A stretch of 64,000 nucleotides of DNA from Micromussa lordhowensis (GCA_964020085.1 OZ026596.1:7254110-7318109), one strand, 5' to 3'. Counted from the first letter of the stretch, positions 34,663 through 46,040 are shown. The notes: generated by a model from the letters alone, not told the origin. Program-made: numbers and translations.

Positions 34663-36640
34663 GGGGAAAGGGAATCCCCCTGGCGAACGCCGCGAGACAA
34701 AGGGATCGGCTCTGTGAGCCATTCATTCACAATAACGCACATATTAGCACCTTTATAAAACGTGTTAATCCAGTTACAAAAAGAAGGGCCAAACCAAAAC
34801 GAGTTAGCAAACTCTGTAGAAAAGAACGGTTTACGCGATCAAAGGCTTTCTCCTGATCAAGACTTACTAAAATACCAGCTTCCCCTGTGCGGTCAAGGTA
34901 ATCTAAAATATCCCTAAGAGTATGAAGATTCACTGAAATCTTCCGCCCAGGAACAGAGCATGTTTGGTCAGGATCAACAATGAATTCCAGGACTTTAGAA
35001 AGGCGAATAGAGATAGCCTAAGAGCAGATTTTGTAATCAACATTGAGAAGGGAGATCGGTCTCCAATTTTTAAGAGATTTCCGATCCCCCTTTTTATAGA
35101 TCACGCGAGTATTACTTGTTTTCATGGATTCACACATCTCACCAGCTTGAAAACAGGAGTTGAAAACAAGAACTAAATGAGGAGCTAATATATCCCAAAA
35201 TTTACGATAAAATTCAACGGTTAAACCATCGGGCCCGGGAGATTTGTTCGTATTCATGTTCTTAACTGCAAAGGAAATTTCATCAATCGTCATTGCGCCC
35301 TCGCACAATGACGACTGATGAGGCGACAGCTGGCGAGAAAGTGAAGACAAAAGATCATCCTGGAAAACCATATCAACCGGTTCTTCCGAAAACAAGGAAG
35401 AATAGAAATCAAAATGTGCCTGCTCAATTTCATCTTGTGACGAAACCTCAACGCCGGATGAATTATATATCGATGATATTTTGCTTCTCTGCGCATTAGA
35501 AGAGTGCAGCTGAAAAAAATAACGAGTTGGGCGTTCGCCCTCCTCGAGCCATTCCGCTCGACTGCGGACTAAAATTCCTTCGATTTCTTTAGTGTAGATG
35601 ACCTTTAAGCGGCATTCTATATCTTGAATAGAATCAACAACGAAATTGTCACCGTTGACCAGGCGTTGACGAAGACTAATTAATTTATTCGTTAGAAAAA
35701 CACGATCTCGACACAATTGCCGGCGCTTTTGGCGGGAAAACGAAATCGATTCTTCCTTGATGGAAACTTTTAAAAACTCCCACCAATCTTGAGGAGACGA
35801 AAATGAAGCAAAATACAAAACGTGACTTTGAATTAAATTACGAATAATACCACAGAAGTTTTTGTCATCAAGGAGCGAGTTATTTAATTTCCACACGCCT
35901 GGGCCGCGTTTAGCGGCGTCAGGGATATCAAAAACAAAAGAAACAAAATCGTGATCAGATAGCGGACAAGGTGAGATTTCACATTGGCAATCAGATGTAA
36001 ACAACACCTTTGAGACAAAGAACTTGTCTAAGCGACTAGCAATTGAATAATCATGGTTTAACCAGGTGAATTCGCGCGCGCTAGGGTGTAACTTACGCCA
36101 CGCATCAACCAAAACAAAATCAGATTTTAGAGATTTACATTCACCACCGACTGAAACATTCCCGCCAAATTTATCGAGTGCATTTTCATAACAATTGAAA
36201 TCGCCACCGATCACGAGAGCGGACGCAGGAACAAAGTATTCATGAAGGGATTCGTAAAACAATTTTCGATCGGTACGATTGGTGGGAGCATAAATATTGA
36301 CGAAGTTAAGATCTACACCGTCGATTCTAACCAGAATACTAATTATACGCCCATTAGAGTCCTTTTTCCAAGACACTACTTCATCGGAGCACTTGGGAGA
36401 TATTAAAACGGCAACACCTCCCTGTTTGCCAATTGAGGGGGACTAATAACTACGGCCCAGCCATCTACGGGAAAGAACTTTGATCTTTGCCTCAGAACTA
36501 GCTAAAGTTTCCTGAACGAAACAAATATCACATGCAGATTTCTCAATGAGATCAAAGAGGAGGTTATTATTAAGGGGACTCCCCAAACCCCTCGCATTAA
36601 TAGTCAAAACCTTGAAAATGTCTTGGTAAAAGGACTCGAA
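34663..36640 (-). pseudogene. LINE A ORF2, endonuclease and RT palm
   Basis: On the minus strand from about 36640: TINARGLGS, DICFVQETLASSEAKI (endonuclease), a TAG stop near 36445, then a 452-codon open stretch (36376-35018) with NIYAPTNRTDRKLFYESL, GGDFNC, SDHDFVSFVF, KSPGPDGLTVEFYRKFW and NWRPISLLNVDYKI. It continues in other frames to the DQEKAFDRVNRSFL block at 34850. Homologous to LINE B throughout. L1/Tx1-type; inactive. Confidence 0.9.
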
Positions 36641-36665
36641 AAACTGGGAAAAAAGGTAAAACTAT

Positions 36666-38154
36666 CTACTTCCTGCCTTTTTTCTTCTCCCGCCTCTCCT
36701 TGGGGGGAGCGTCGGCCTGGGCTTGAGCCTTGCGTTTTAGGTCTACCGTAGTCTCCATGGGCGTAGAAGAGGCAGCGGGAGTCTGCGACTCTCCAGAGAC
36801 AAAAGGGTGATTCTTCTTGCGGAGGGCGGCTGCTTCTAGAGCTGTAGGAGCCACAGCGAACGTACGGCGGGTAAGTCTAGGAACACGAACGGGAACCCGG
36901 CTTTTACTAGCTGAAGAATGAAGCGCACTTGAAGGATCAGATGGTTGACTTAGGTCATCAATTACTTATTAAAACGACTGGGGGCTTTATGAAGCCCTGG
37001 GAATCTAGTACTCCATCAGGCTGATGGTCGGCCGGGGAGACCTGGTTTTCGGCAGTCTGATTTGGCTGGGCATCAGGCAAAGATTCTGTAGGCAGTACAG
37101 CAGCTAATACATCGGTGCCATGGTCGGCCGGGGAGGCCTGGTTCTCGGCAGTTTGATTTGGTTGGGCATCAGGCAGAGATTCTGTAGGCAGTACAGCAGC
37201 TAATACAGACGGTCCAACAGCTGTCGACTCAGCGGTCGATGGTTCAGTGGCAGCTGGCTCATTTTCAGATGGCTCAAAGAAGGACGGATCAGCGGGCAAC
37301 GTACTCACGGGCAAAGCCGCAGCAAGAGGTTGCGCCTCGGCATCTCTAAAATCATCATCCTCTTCACCCTCATCGGAAAGGTCCGAATCATCGGCCCATT
37401 TAAATGAGTCTCCCGAGCGGGTCTTGAAGGAGGCCTCACTATCTTCCCCATCGGAACGATCCACATTAACAGGGGTTGACTCATCTGTTGTGGTACCCCT
37501 GATTAATGACGAAACCCAAGAATAACCGCATTCGCGGCTAGTATGGCCAGCTTCTTTGCAAAAATGGCATAAAGGTGGCGCCGGACACGAACCAGCCTCA
37601 TGCCCGATGTTTTCGCAATTAAAACAAACCTTCAGGTTGCAATCATTACTAAAATGACCAGCGAGGTTACAGCGCCGACAGGTTGGTACCTGGCCGTCAT
37701 GCTTCAAAAAAATCTGGTATTTACCAAACCGGATAAAACTTGGAACAGGCTTTGTTACCCTCACGCGTGAATGACGTAGGCCATTGTAGACTCCTAGCAT
37801 AAAATCGAATTTGCCCCGACGATAATGTACAACCTCGCAAAAGGGAGCAAGCCGCCTGATAATGGCCAAATCGCTCAGTTCAAATGGAGCGTCGTATATT
37901 GTCAAAAAGGTCATAGGGCGATCAATGTCTTGCGTCGCGTAGCTGTACTCTCCAACGGTGAGAGCGTTTAAACGAAGAAATTTTTCCTTAACATCCACTG
38001 ACTTGAAAGTAATTACAACCTCACTGTTCATCTTTCGTTGCATGCACTGAATATCCGATGCGTCAATATGTGCCATACTCAAGGCTTCAAAGACAGATCT
38101 CGCTGATGTGGAACGTGATGGCGTAAATAAAGCTGTTCTGGGGCGTTTTGGCAT
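36666..38154 (-). pseudogene. LINE A ORF1, zinc-knuckle protein with frameshifted tail
   Basis: The main frame (38154-36958) opens 398 codons from MPKRPRTALFTPSRSTSARS. Three CCHC knuckles follow one another: CRRCNLAGHFSNDC, CFNCENIGHEAGSC, CHFCKEAGHTSREC. An acidic linker (SDLSDEGEEDDDF) follows, then two near-identical copies of a ~30-residue Pro/Gln-rich block (VLAAVLPTESLPDAQPN start). After its stop a second frame (to 36666) encodes a basic tail ending KERREKKKGRK, evidently the original C-terminus. ORF1 proteins of such LINEs bind RNA as chaperones. Upstream, MESSVESEVV-type sequence at 38334-38470 suggests a frameshifted N-terminus. Confidence 0.85.
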
Positions 38155-38646
38155 ATCATTAGCCGCGGAATGAGTAGGACGCCGCCAGGTTGGTTTATCA
38201 GAAGAAACACGACCAGCCGTTCTGGCCGCTCTCGAGGCATAGGAATCTGCATTTACATACGATCGAAGTTCATTCGGACCATCAGCAAATTGTGAAGCCC
38301 CATTATCGTCAGTGGAAGTCGTGTTTACATCATTTAAACACTCTCAAGACTCTCTCCAGGGACATTATCCACAGCACCATCAGTACCCTCCGGGACAGTT
38401 TTGTCGCCAACAGAACTTTCCATATTCAAATACGTAACGACTTCACTTTCAACAGAACTTTCCATTATCCAAACTTCGAAATTAAACGGCGACGACGAAG
38501 CGATGCCACTTATAATCTCGAAGCAAAAAGTGGCCAAAAGGCCTGTTACAATCTAACAAAACCAGGAAACCAGAGAACAAACCTCAAAGGCGCTAACGGG
38601 AAAAACGGATCGCGGAGCTCTTCAAACACGTCCGTTCAGAGTCTCA

Positions 38647-41600
38647 TTTTTTATGTTGTAAAATGTTTATTAGATAAACCCGGAAAAAGTCCCGGTATAA
38701 AATAACAGGATAAAAAGCGCTAAAGCGGGTGGGCTTGGCCCCTCATTAATTATGTATACTAAATAATGTTCGTAATAGAGTTCGTAATGGAGTCCAAGTG
38801 ACTAAATCTAATGCTATGAATAACTAATTAATGTTCTTAATAACGTAATTAATGTTCGCTTAAACTATCGATAAAGTAAATACTAATATTTTAACCTAGG
38901 ATCTAATACTTAATTCTGGAATACTAATTAAGTTAAAAGCTAAATGTAACACTAATGAAACGATACGACGGGCGAGCCAGAAACAAGTCTGCATAAGGGG
39001 GATTCCCAAGCGTTCCGAAAAGAAGTCGGGGAACATCGAGAAAAATCGATTCGAATACGTGTCTTGATGTCGTGGCTAATGTACTTAATTATAGCGTCAG
39101 AGCGCTCGGTGCCATTATGGAAGGTGCATTTGTTTCGGAATTTCCAAATTGCGTACAGGATAGATTTAATAAGATAACGGGCAATACGGGCGTGCTTTGA
39201 GTTTGTAGTTAACCATTTAAAAAAGAAAACAAAGACACAGTTACGGACAAAGGTGCAGGACAAGAGGGCAGACAAAATTGGAGAAAAATAATGCCAAACC
39301 CACTTGGCCCGCACACAATTTAAAAAACAATGATCAATTGTTTCTTTGAGGTTGCATTTGGCGCAACGGTCGGACGCGATGTAACCCCAAGAGCGCAGGG
39401 AATCCCTCACTTTCACTGCACGGAGAGTAATTAACCAAAGAAGGTCATCTTTATAGTTTTCGGAAAAACCGTCACGGACGAATGACATGTGACGGTTGAA
39501 CAAAAAATCAGGACCTAGGAGCAGGCCCCAGGATCGAGGGAGAATTGGGGGGGAAGATTTCTTCTTCAAAAGAGTGCGATAACAATTTTTCGCCGAAAAC
39601 TGAAAATCAAGCCAGTCTTGGCGAGAAAGAATCTCGCGAAGAGTGGTCAAGGACTTAAAACATTTGGTATAAAAGGGCGTTAACACTAAGGTGCTGGGAG
39701 ACGAGTTGTCTCTGAGAGGGGACCACTCGGCTCTCAGCGGGGCAAAATTTTCACCGGAAAAATACTTGAACATAAAAAAGGCCTTAGATTCAGAGTTGAT
39801 AATACTAATAGCAGAGGCAAGTTTTAGGGCCTCTGTTTTGACAGAAAAATCGACAATATTGAGCCCGCCCTTAACCAAGGGCTGGTAACAAGACTGACGG
39901 CTAACTGTTTCAATCTTGCTACCCCACAAAAAGGGCCACACTAGTTGATTTACTTTATTTATGACCCATTTAGGAACTGTCAAAACAGAGGCCAGGTAAG
40001 TAAGTTTGCTTATTCCAAGTGTATTTACAATTAGCGATTTCCCGACCAAAGAAAGGGATCGGGTTTTCCATAAATTTAGATGCTTCTCGAGTTTTGTTAG
40101 TTTAGGCTGCCAATTGTCTTGGTCAGAAACATGACCGAAGACCACACCTAAGATTTTCATTTTCGTAACCCACGTGAGGCCAAGGGGCTGGTCTGTGCGT
40201 GAGCGCCACGCACCCAGCCACATGGCCTCAGTTTTAGAAACATTTAACTTTGCACCTGAACCTTGTTCGTATATGCGGATGACCTCAAAAAGTTTAACTA
40301 AAGACGGAAAAGTTTTAACAAAACTGGTTGTGTCATCCGCATATAGTCCCACCTTATACTGACACCCTCTTGCCCCCGGGAGGAGAAAGCCTTCGATTTC
40401 GGGACATTCTTTAACTTTACAGGCGAGAACTTCAACGCAAAGAATATAAAGAAGAGGGGAGAGGGAATCCCCCTGACGGACACCACGAGCTAAGGGGACA
40501 GGATCGGTTAAGAAACCATTAACAATAATTTGCATGTTAGCGCCATTATATAAGGTAGAAATCCAGCGGGTAAAAGAAGGGCCAAAACCGAAACGTTCTA
40601 ATAACTTGAGTAAAAAATTCCGATTAACCCTGTCGAAGGCTTTCTCCTGATCAAGGCTTAAAAGAATACCGGTTTCATTCGTTCGGTCAATATAATCTAA
40701 AATATCACGGAGAGCGTGAAGATTTGAAGAAATTCTACGCCCGGGGACAGAGCAGGTCTGATCAGGACTGACAATGAACTCTAAAACTTTGGCTAACCTA
40801 AGGGAAAGAGCTTTGGAACAGATCTTATAGTCTACATTAAGGAGGGAGATTGGTCTCCAATTTTTCAAACTTTTAACGTCACCTTTTTTGTAAATAACAC
40901 GGGTGTGACTGACTTTCATTGAGTCACACATTTCGGAATTTAAAAAACAAACATTGAAAACACGCACGAGAAACGGGCCGAGTAAATCCCAAAACTTAAC
41001 GTAAAATTCGGCCGAAAGACCATCAGGGCCCGGCGATTTGCCGGAGTTGAGGTCTTTGACAGCATTTGTAATTTCAGCTAAAGTGATTTCTCCCTCACAT
41101 AATGCAGACTGATCGGCAGAAAGTCGGTTAGATACAGAAGACAAAAGATTGTTTTGTTTTTCCAAATCAATCGGTTCCTCAGAGAATAAATTCGTGTAAA
41201 AATCGACATGCGCCTTCTCGATGTCAGCTTGAGATGAGACCGTAATACCGTTAGAATCGTAAATAGAATTAATTCGGCTTTTCTGAATTTTGGTTTGCTC
41301 TAGTTTAAAAAAATAACGCGTAGGGCGTTCACCTTCTTCAAGCCATTTGGCGCGACTACGAATTTTCACACCTTCGAATTCACGAATAAATAAAGACTTA
41401 AGACTGCTTTCAGCATCAATAATTTGCGATTGAACAGACAGATCGCCATCGACAAGACGTTGACGAAGGCGAATAAGGCGGTTTGTTAAAATGACCCGAT
41501 CACGACAAAGTTTCCTTCGCTTTTCGCGTGCAAACTCAATTGAAACCTCTTTAATAGAGGATTTTAAAAACTCCCACCAGTCAAGAATGTTTTCAAATGC

Positions 41601-41932
41601 TAATAGGAATTCAATATGATCAGAGATTGTTTTTCTAATGAGTGTACAAAATTTATCATCATCAAGCAGGGAATTATTTAATTTCCATACGCCAGGCCCG
41701 TGCTTAATGCCTTCGGGAACGTCAAAGACAAAGGAAACAAAATCGTGATCGGAAAGCGGACAAGGTGTGATGTTAGAATGAAAACAAGATCGGAAAAGAT
41801 CTTTCGAAATTAAAAATTTATCTAGACGGCTGCCGATAGACTTATCGGCATTAAACCAAGTGAATTCACGTAAATTAGGGTGTAATTTACGCCACACATC
41901 AAGAAGGCGAAAATCGGTTTTCAAAGAGATCA
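38647..41932 (-). mobile_element. Tx1-like LINE 'B', 5' truncated
   Basis: Minus strand: homology to LINE A ORF2 begins at about 41930, inside the endonuclease, and continues through ORF2 and a 300 bp 3' UTR to AATAAACATTTTACAACAT followed by an A6 tail (T6 at 38647-38652). It abuts LINE A's 5' region. No target duplication recognised. Confidence 0.85.
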
Positions 41933-41933
41933 A
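38952..41933 (-). CDS. LINE B ORF2: partial endonuclease + reverse transcriptase
   Basis: 993 codons without a stop. The N-terminal third is the end of the AP-endonuclease (SRLDKFLISKD, PLSDHDFVSFVFD) and linker. RT follows: NSGKSPGPDGLSAEFYVKFW, KNWRPISLLNVDYKICSK, LSLDQEKAFDRVNRNF, ARGVRQGDSLSPLLY and catalytic YADDT, all intact. Thumb (WLGAWRSRTDQPLG) and C-terminal knuckle CAKCNLKETIDHCFLNC complete it. RT copies RNA into DNA at a nicked target. The N-terminal endonuclease residues are lost by 5' truncation, so it cannot act alone, but the long open frame suggests recent insertion. The first codons were probably not the natural start. Confidence 0.93.
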   Translation of the reverse strand: MISLKTDFRLLDVWRKLHPNLREFTWFNADKSIGSRLDKFLISKDLFRSCFHSNITPCPLSDHDFVSFVFDVPEGIKHGPGVWKLNNSLLDDDKFCTLIRKTISDHIEFLLAFENILDWWEFLKSSIKEVSIEFAREKRRKLCRDRVILTNRLIRLRQRLVDGDLSVQSQIIDAESSLKSLFIREFEGVKIRSRAKWLEEGERPTRYFFKLEQTKIQKSRINSIYDSNGITVSSQADIEKAHVDFYTNLFSEEPIDLEKQNNLLSSVSNRLSADQSALCEGEITLAEITNAVKDLNSGKSPGPDGLSAEFYVKFWDLLGPFLVRVFNVCFLNSEMCDSMKVSHTRVIYKKGDVKSLKNWRPISLLNVDYKICSKALSLRLAKVLEFIVSPDQTCSVPGRRISSNLHALRDILDYIDRTNETGILLSLDQEKAFDRVNRNFLLKLLERFGFGPSFTRWISTLYNGANMQIIVNGFLTDPVPLARGVRQGDSLSPLLYILCVEVLACKVKECPEIEGFLLPGARGCQYKVGLYADDTTSFVKTFPSLVKLFEVIRIYEQGSGAKLNVSKTEAMWLGAWRSRTDQPLGLTWVTKMKILGVVFGHVSDQDNWQPKLTKLEKHLNLWKTRSLSLVGKSLIVNTLGISKLTYLASVLTVPKWVINKVNQLVWPFLWGSKIETVSRQSCYQPLVKGGLNIVDFSVKTEALKLASAISIINSESKAFFMFKYFSGENFAPLRAEWSPLRDNSSPSTLVLTPFYTKCFKSLTTLREILSRQDWLDFQFSAKNCYRTLLKKKSSPPILPRSWGLLLGPDFLFNRHMSFVRDGFSENYKDDLLWLITLRAVKVRDSLRSWGYIASDRCAKCNLKETIDHCFLNCVRAKWVWHYFSPILSALLSCTFVRNCVFVFFFKWLTTNSKHARIARYLIKSILYAIWKFRNKCTFHNGTERSDAIIKYISHDIKTRIRIDFSRCSPTSFRNAWESPLCRLVSGSPVVSFH

Positions 41934-44477
41934 GAGAGATGTTTATACTGCTGTGGAGTTAACTAGCCGCCCAACCATCCGGGTGGTGTCGCACTTATAA
42001 AGTCAAAGAACAAAGGGCTGGCTGTGAGCCAATGAGAAAGCATTGACGTCATAGCCAAACTGGAAAAACCGGCTCGATTTGATTATTCAAAATGGCGGAC
42101 ATACCTTACGTTAGAATATGCTAATTTGGCAAGCATTCTTTACACGCAAGCCTATGTTCTGTAACGGCTACGTAATTTATGCTATACATACAGTCAGATA
42201 ATATTCACGTTCACCTTTTGTGTCTTGAGTTACAGTAGCCGGATTAAATTTAAATTAAGTTTACGGTTCTCTCTGCCATCTAATATTACATGTTGCAGCG
42301 AAAGGGTAGTTCAAATTCGTCGACAACATATACCGTCCACGAATGCTTACTAACGAAAACAACTTCCAGTGCCTCACTACAGAGAGCATTTCAATTTTCA
42401 ATGTTGTTCCACCAGATATAATTGTCTCCGCAATGTTTAGATTTGAGGTCAACTAAGTAGCGAGATCCCCGGGAACTGGAAACTATGGAGAGAGAAATAC
42501 GGTAATAGTTACTTGGTTTGGAGCGGGAAAGCCCACAGTATCAGTTCACCATGTTTAAGCACGCGATATCATGGCGATGGCCTTTACGTTTTCAAAGCCT
42601 TAAGCTATACTGAAGAAGAAGATGCAAACGATTGCATTTGGCGTTGAGTTATGGGGAAGGTGAAAAGGTATTGCTTTGACGGATTAAGGTAAACGAGCTT
42701 GTTTCAACAGGACGGCCAAACTTCCCATCGAAACGCTTAAGAACTTTATCGATGAGTTAATAAAACGCCTTGACAAAGAGCTGCAATTTATGTGATTGTT
42801 TACGGTTTTTACACGATACTCTCATCTGCGTCCGATTGTTCCTGGGATAAAACATGAGCAAAGCACAAGGTAGCCGCTTGGAATGGAAGGCCTCATGTCA
42901 AAAAAACTGTGTCGACCTTCCCCGCAGCCGAGATGCAAATAGAAAGCTTAACAATGACGACGGCGACGCCAAGGACGACGCCTTGTAAAACATAATTTTT
43001 ATATACATTTCCAACGATTTTTGCAATTTTTTGGATTTGTCTAGGATGCTTATGGCTTTAAAGCCTCGCTCGGGTTAAATATGTATTGACGGCGTTCAAT
43101 TCCGAATGGAAATACGAAAAAATTATCAGTTCGACTTGTCGTTAGCGTTTTCCGGAGTACGTAGAACGCGGTCATTTTCCGTTGTTGTATTGCAGAGAAC
43201 GGCTATGATACATAGGTTTACTGAACACGCTTATACAGAAATTATTTTGCTCATTAAATCTTTTGTTTGGTGGTGTTTATTGTCGTCGTGGTTTGCACCA
43301 GGCTAAGCCACACTACCCCGCAGGAATTTAGAAACGTTTTCTACGGTTACGCCTAGGGTCCAGAGTACGTCAAGTACATGGAACGCCCCCTCTGGGGTTT
43401 TGTTCTGTTAAGATTTACATTGATTAGATAGCCCTGAGCTTGCTCTACAGGATTATACCATTTCTGTTGGTTATGACGTCACATGACGTCAAAGGACTCT
43501 ATGTGATTGGCGTCTTAGATCCGCCATCTTGGATTTAACTGTTATCTTTAAAAGGTCAAAAAATAACGGAAATAAATGCAAAATCAATCCAGAATGCCTA
43601 TGCAATGTACAAATTAGTGAATTTCTGCAATTTGATGAAAAACTGGAGAAAATACAGAAAGGTGTCAAAAAAGTTGATTTTTGGCCAAACCTACCTGGAA
43701 TTTGTGGTTGCCATTGCGACGTCGAAAATGATAGACATACATTGGCATATTAAAATTTCTACGTCCGAGGGATACGTTTATACGAAAGCCAGTGGGCTAT
43801 TCATCTGATATATACTACCTTAGCTGTGGTTGATACCATAATCTTAAGTTCAAAATTTAGTTCTCGGTTAAAGATTCACACTAGCCCTCGGTTAAACTGA
43901 TTATTTCCTTGCTTCTACCTTGCGTTTGAAGCATATATTCGGCTATCAAGGAAACCACTCTTCTCATTCATTCCGAAGAATTCGCGAATTGACCAATAAC
44001 AATGCGAGCGAACTTAAATGTCCGTTTTGGTTCGAGTTTGTTAGTTGATTGCTGGCTACAGCAGAGAGAAGATATAAAAAACAGTTGCTGAACAAGTAAA
44101 GAAGTCTCCTTCAGCTTTTTTCTTGTTACAAATGTCTTGTAATACTCTTTGCGATTAATTTGCGATAAGAATGTGAAGTGTAGTGTTAAAAAAACAGCAT
44201 CAGACTTTGTGCAACTGTGTAATGTAGTTTTAACACTTAAATGTAGGAGCCTTAACAGAAAAACAAGAAAACCTTCATACGCTGTGTGGAAGATTTCTTC
44301 AATTTATAAAAACTCTTGTCTTGATACTGGTTGATGAGGCTCAAGGTCAAACTCACCCCATAGAAGTCGAGACAGTCTAGTCTGATTGTCTTAGAAGAAT
44401 TCTAACGGACATTTTTTTCAAACAATGGTAAAAAGTTTGTACCACACCGTTTCTATGAAAAATGTCCAACAGCCCGA
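41934..44477. other. 2.5 kb without identifiable gene
   Basis: Mixed non-coding DNA. The part just after LINE B (41940-42100) could be LINE A 5' UTR. A GACGACGGCGACGCC repeat lies near 42955. No frame has recognisable motifs. Confidence 0.4.
43474..43531 (+). promoter_or_regulatory. two CRE-like sites and a YY1-like site
   Basis: TGACGTCA at 43474-43481 and again at 43484-43491, 10 bp apart, then CCGCCATCTTGG at 43521-43532. The spacing on one helical turn and the combination resemble a promoter. No clear gene follows, so it may belong to a transposon. Confidence 0.35.
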
Positions 44478-45566
44478 TGTCCTGAAGCCTGACCAGCGGC
44501 CTACGCTTTTAACCACAAGCGCGGGCCGCGGGTGAGTCTTCAGAGTTGTTTTGGTAACTTATGCGTTTTTGCCAAAAGCGCAGGCCGCGGGTCAGGCTTC
44601 AAAGTAATTTTACTCACTTATGATTTTTGGACAAAAGTGCAGGACGCGGGACAGGCTTCGGAATAGTCTCCGGCACGTATGATTTTTGGCCAAAAGCGCA
44701 GGCCGCGGGTCAGGCTTCGGAGTAGTTTCGGTCACTTATGATTTTTGGCCAAAAGAGCAGGCCGCGGGTCAGGCTTCGAAGTAATTTCGGTCACTTATGA
44801 TTTTTGGCCAAAAGCGCAGGCGGCGCTGACCGTGGCCTTCGCTTTTGGCCAAAAATCATAAGTGACCGAAACTATTCTGAAGCCTGATCCGCGGCCTGCA
44901 CTTTTGGCCAAAAATCATAAGTGATCGAAACTATTCTGAAGCCTGACCCGCGGTCTGCGGTTTTGGCCAAAAATCATAAGTGACGGAGACTACTGTGAAG
45001 CCTGACCCGCGGCCTGCGCTTTTGGCCAAAAACCATAAGTGACCGAAACTATTAGGAAGCGTCACCCGCGGCCTGCTCTTTTGGCCAAAAATTATAAGTG
45101 ACCGAAACTAGTCCAAAGGCTCAACTGCGGCCTGCGCTTTTGGCCAAAAATCATAAGTGACCGAAACTACTCCGAAGCCTGACCCGCGGCCTGTGCTTTA
45201 GGTCAAAAATCATAAGAGAAGGAAACTACTCCGAAGCCAGTCCCGCGGCCTGCGCTTGCGGCCAAAAATCATAAGTGACCGAAACTACTCTGAAGCCTAC
45301 TCTGGATTCGCTCCGACGAAGGGCTAACGCTCGAAACGTCAGCTTCCGAATCTCTTTACGGTGGACAATTCACATTATCAACCCAGTTGATAAAACCAAA
45401 TTACTCTGAAGCCTGACACGCCGCCCTCGCTTTTGGCCAAAATTCATAAGTGACCGAAACTACGCCAAATCCTGACCCGCGCCCTGCGCTTTAGGTCAAA
45501 AATCATAAGAGAAGGAAACTACTTCGAAGCCTGACCCGCGGCCTGCGCTTTAGCCAAAAATCATAA
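44478..45566. repeat. 59 bp satellite, locus 2 left part, with head-to-head inversion
   Basis: Monomers at about 44510-44824 are in minus orientation (AGTAGTTTCGGTCACTTATG). From 44826 they run in plus orientation to 45566, where a 7.3 kb transposon interrupts. Mostly subtype A. The inversion makes a large potential hairpin. Confidence 0.93.
45299..45402 (+). mobile_element. 104 bp insertion with hammerhead-ribozyme-like core
   Basis: Inserted in the satellite and bounded by a 12 bp direct repeat ACTCTGAAGCCT (45287-45298 and 45403-45414). At 45304-45352 it has the order of a type I hammerhead: stem I strand GGATTCGCT; CCGACGA (the CUGANGA box with U4 changed to C); stem II GGGC/GCTC with loop TAAC; the GAAA box (45333); a GTC cleavage triplet (45338-45340); and the stem I return AGC...GAATC. 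Such ribozymes occur in Penelope-like elements and retrozymes. The tail ATCAACCCAGTTGATAAAAC is itself a hairpin. The assignment is inferred; a plain GACG/CGTC hairpin is the alternative. Confidence 0.5.
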
Positions 45567-45594
45567 CACAGGACGAAATGACTTCTTTTACGGT

Positions 45595-46040
45595 CGCTTA
45601 AAGCTTTCTTAAAGAATGACTAAAGGTTCATTTCCAGTTGTTTTAAGTGGTACTTAAATATTTGAAATCTTTCTTTCCTTTATCTTTAAGAAGAGTACTT
45701 AAACAAATTAATGAACCCTTTTCTTTTTCTTTAAGTCATCACTAAAACACTCATTAAAGACTTATTTAAGAGCTATTTAAGTAACCATTAAAGGGCAGGA
45801 AAGAAAACTATATGCACAGTAAAGGTAAAGGAAAATATCCTTTAAGGGCTTTTTAAGTAGACTGAATTGAGGCTGATGAATGTTCCCTTTTCTTTGTCTT
45901 TAAGCTATCTCTAAAATACTCATTAAAGACTTATTTAAGAGCTATTTAAGTAACTTAACCATTAAAGGGCAGGAAGGAAAGCTATATGGACAGAAAAGGT
46001 AAAGGAAAATATCCTTTAAGGACTTTAGAGGCTGGTGAAT
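45595..46040. repeat. left subterminal TTTAAG repeats of 7.3 kb element
   Basis: At least fifteen TTTAAG/CTTAAA words. Includes a duplicated block around CATTAAAGACTTATTTAAGA at about 45753 and 45931, period about 178 bp. Confidence 0.75.

Larger units (their letters stand above)
29389..38646 (-). mobile_element. Tx1-like LINE 'A', interrupted
   Basis: A minus-strand non-LTR element: ORF1 (38154-36666), ORF2 endonuclease and RT palm (about 36640-34663), a nested plus-strand LINE (31719-34662), then RT thumb and C-terminus (31718-30554), then a 3' UTR ending AATAAACTCATTTCAAA at about 29389. The 3' end joins tRNA-array spacer at GATTCACATGTAAA. The 3' UTR shares GAGGGGCCAGGCCCA-like sequence with LINE B, so the two are relatives. 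The exact 5' end is unclear; LINE B begins at 38647. Confidence 0.85.

Noticed and set aside
38190..38705. 171-codon plus-strand frame
   Set aside because: Antisense to the LINE A ORF1 upstream region, without motifs.
41934..42100. LTR or 5' UTR promoter upstream of LINE B
   Set aside because: No terminal repeat or homologous second copy in the window; origin left open.
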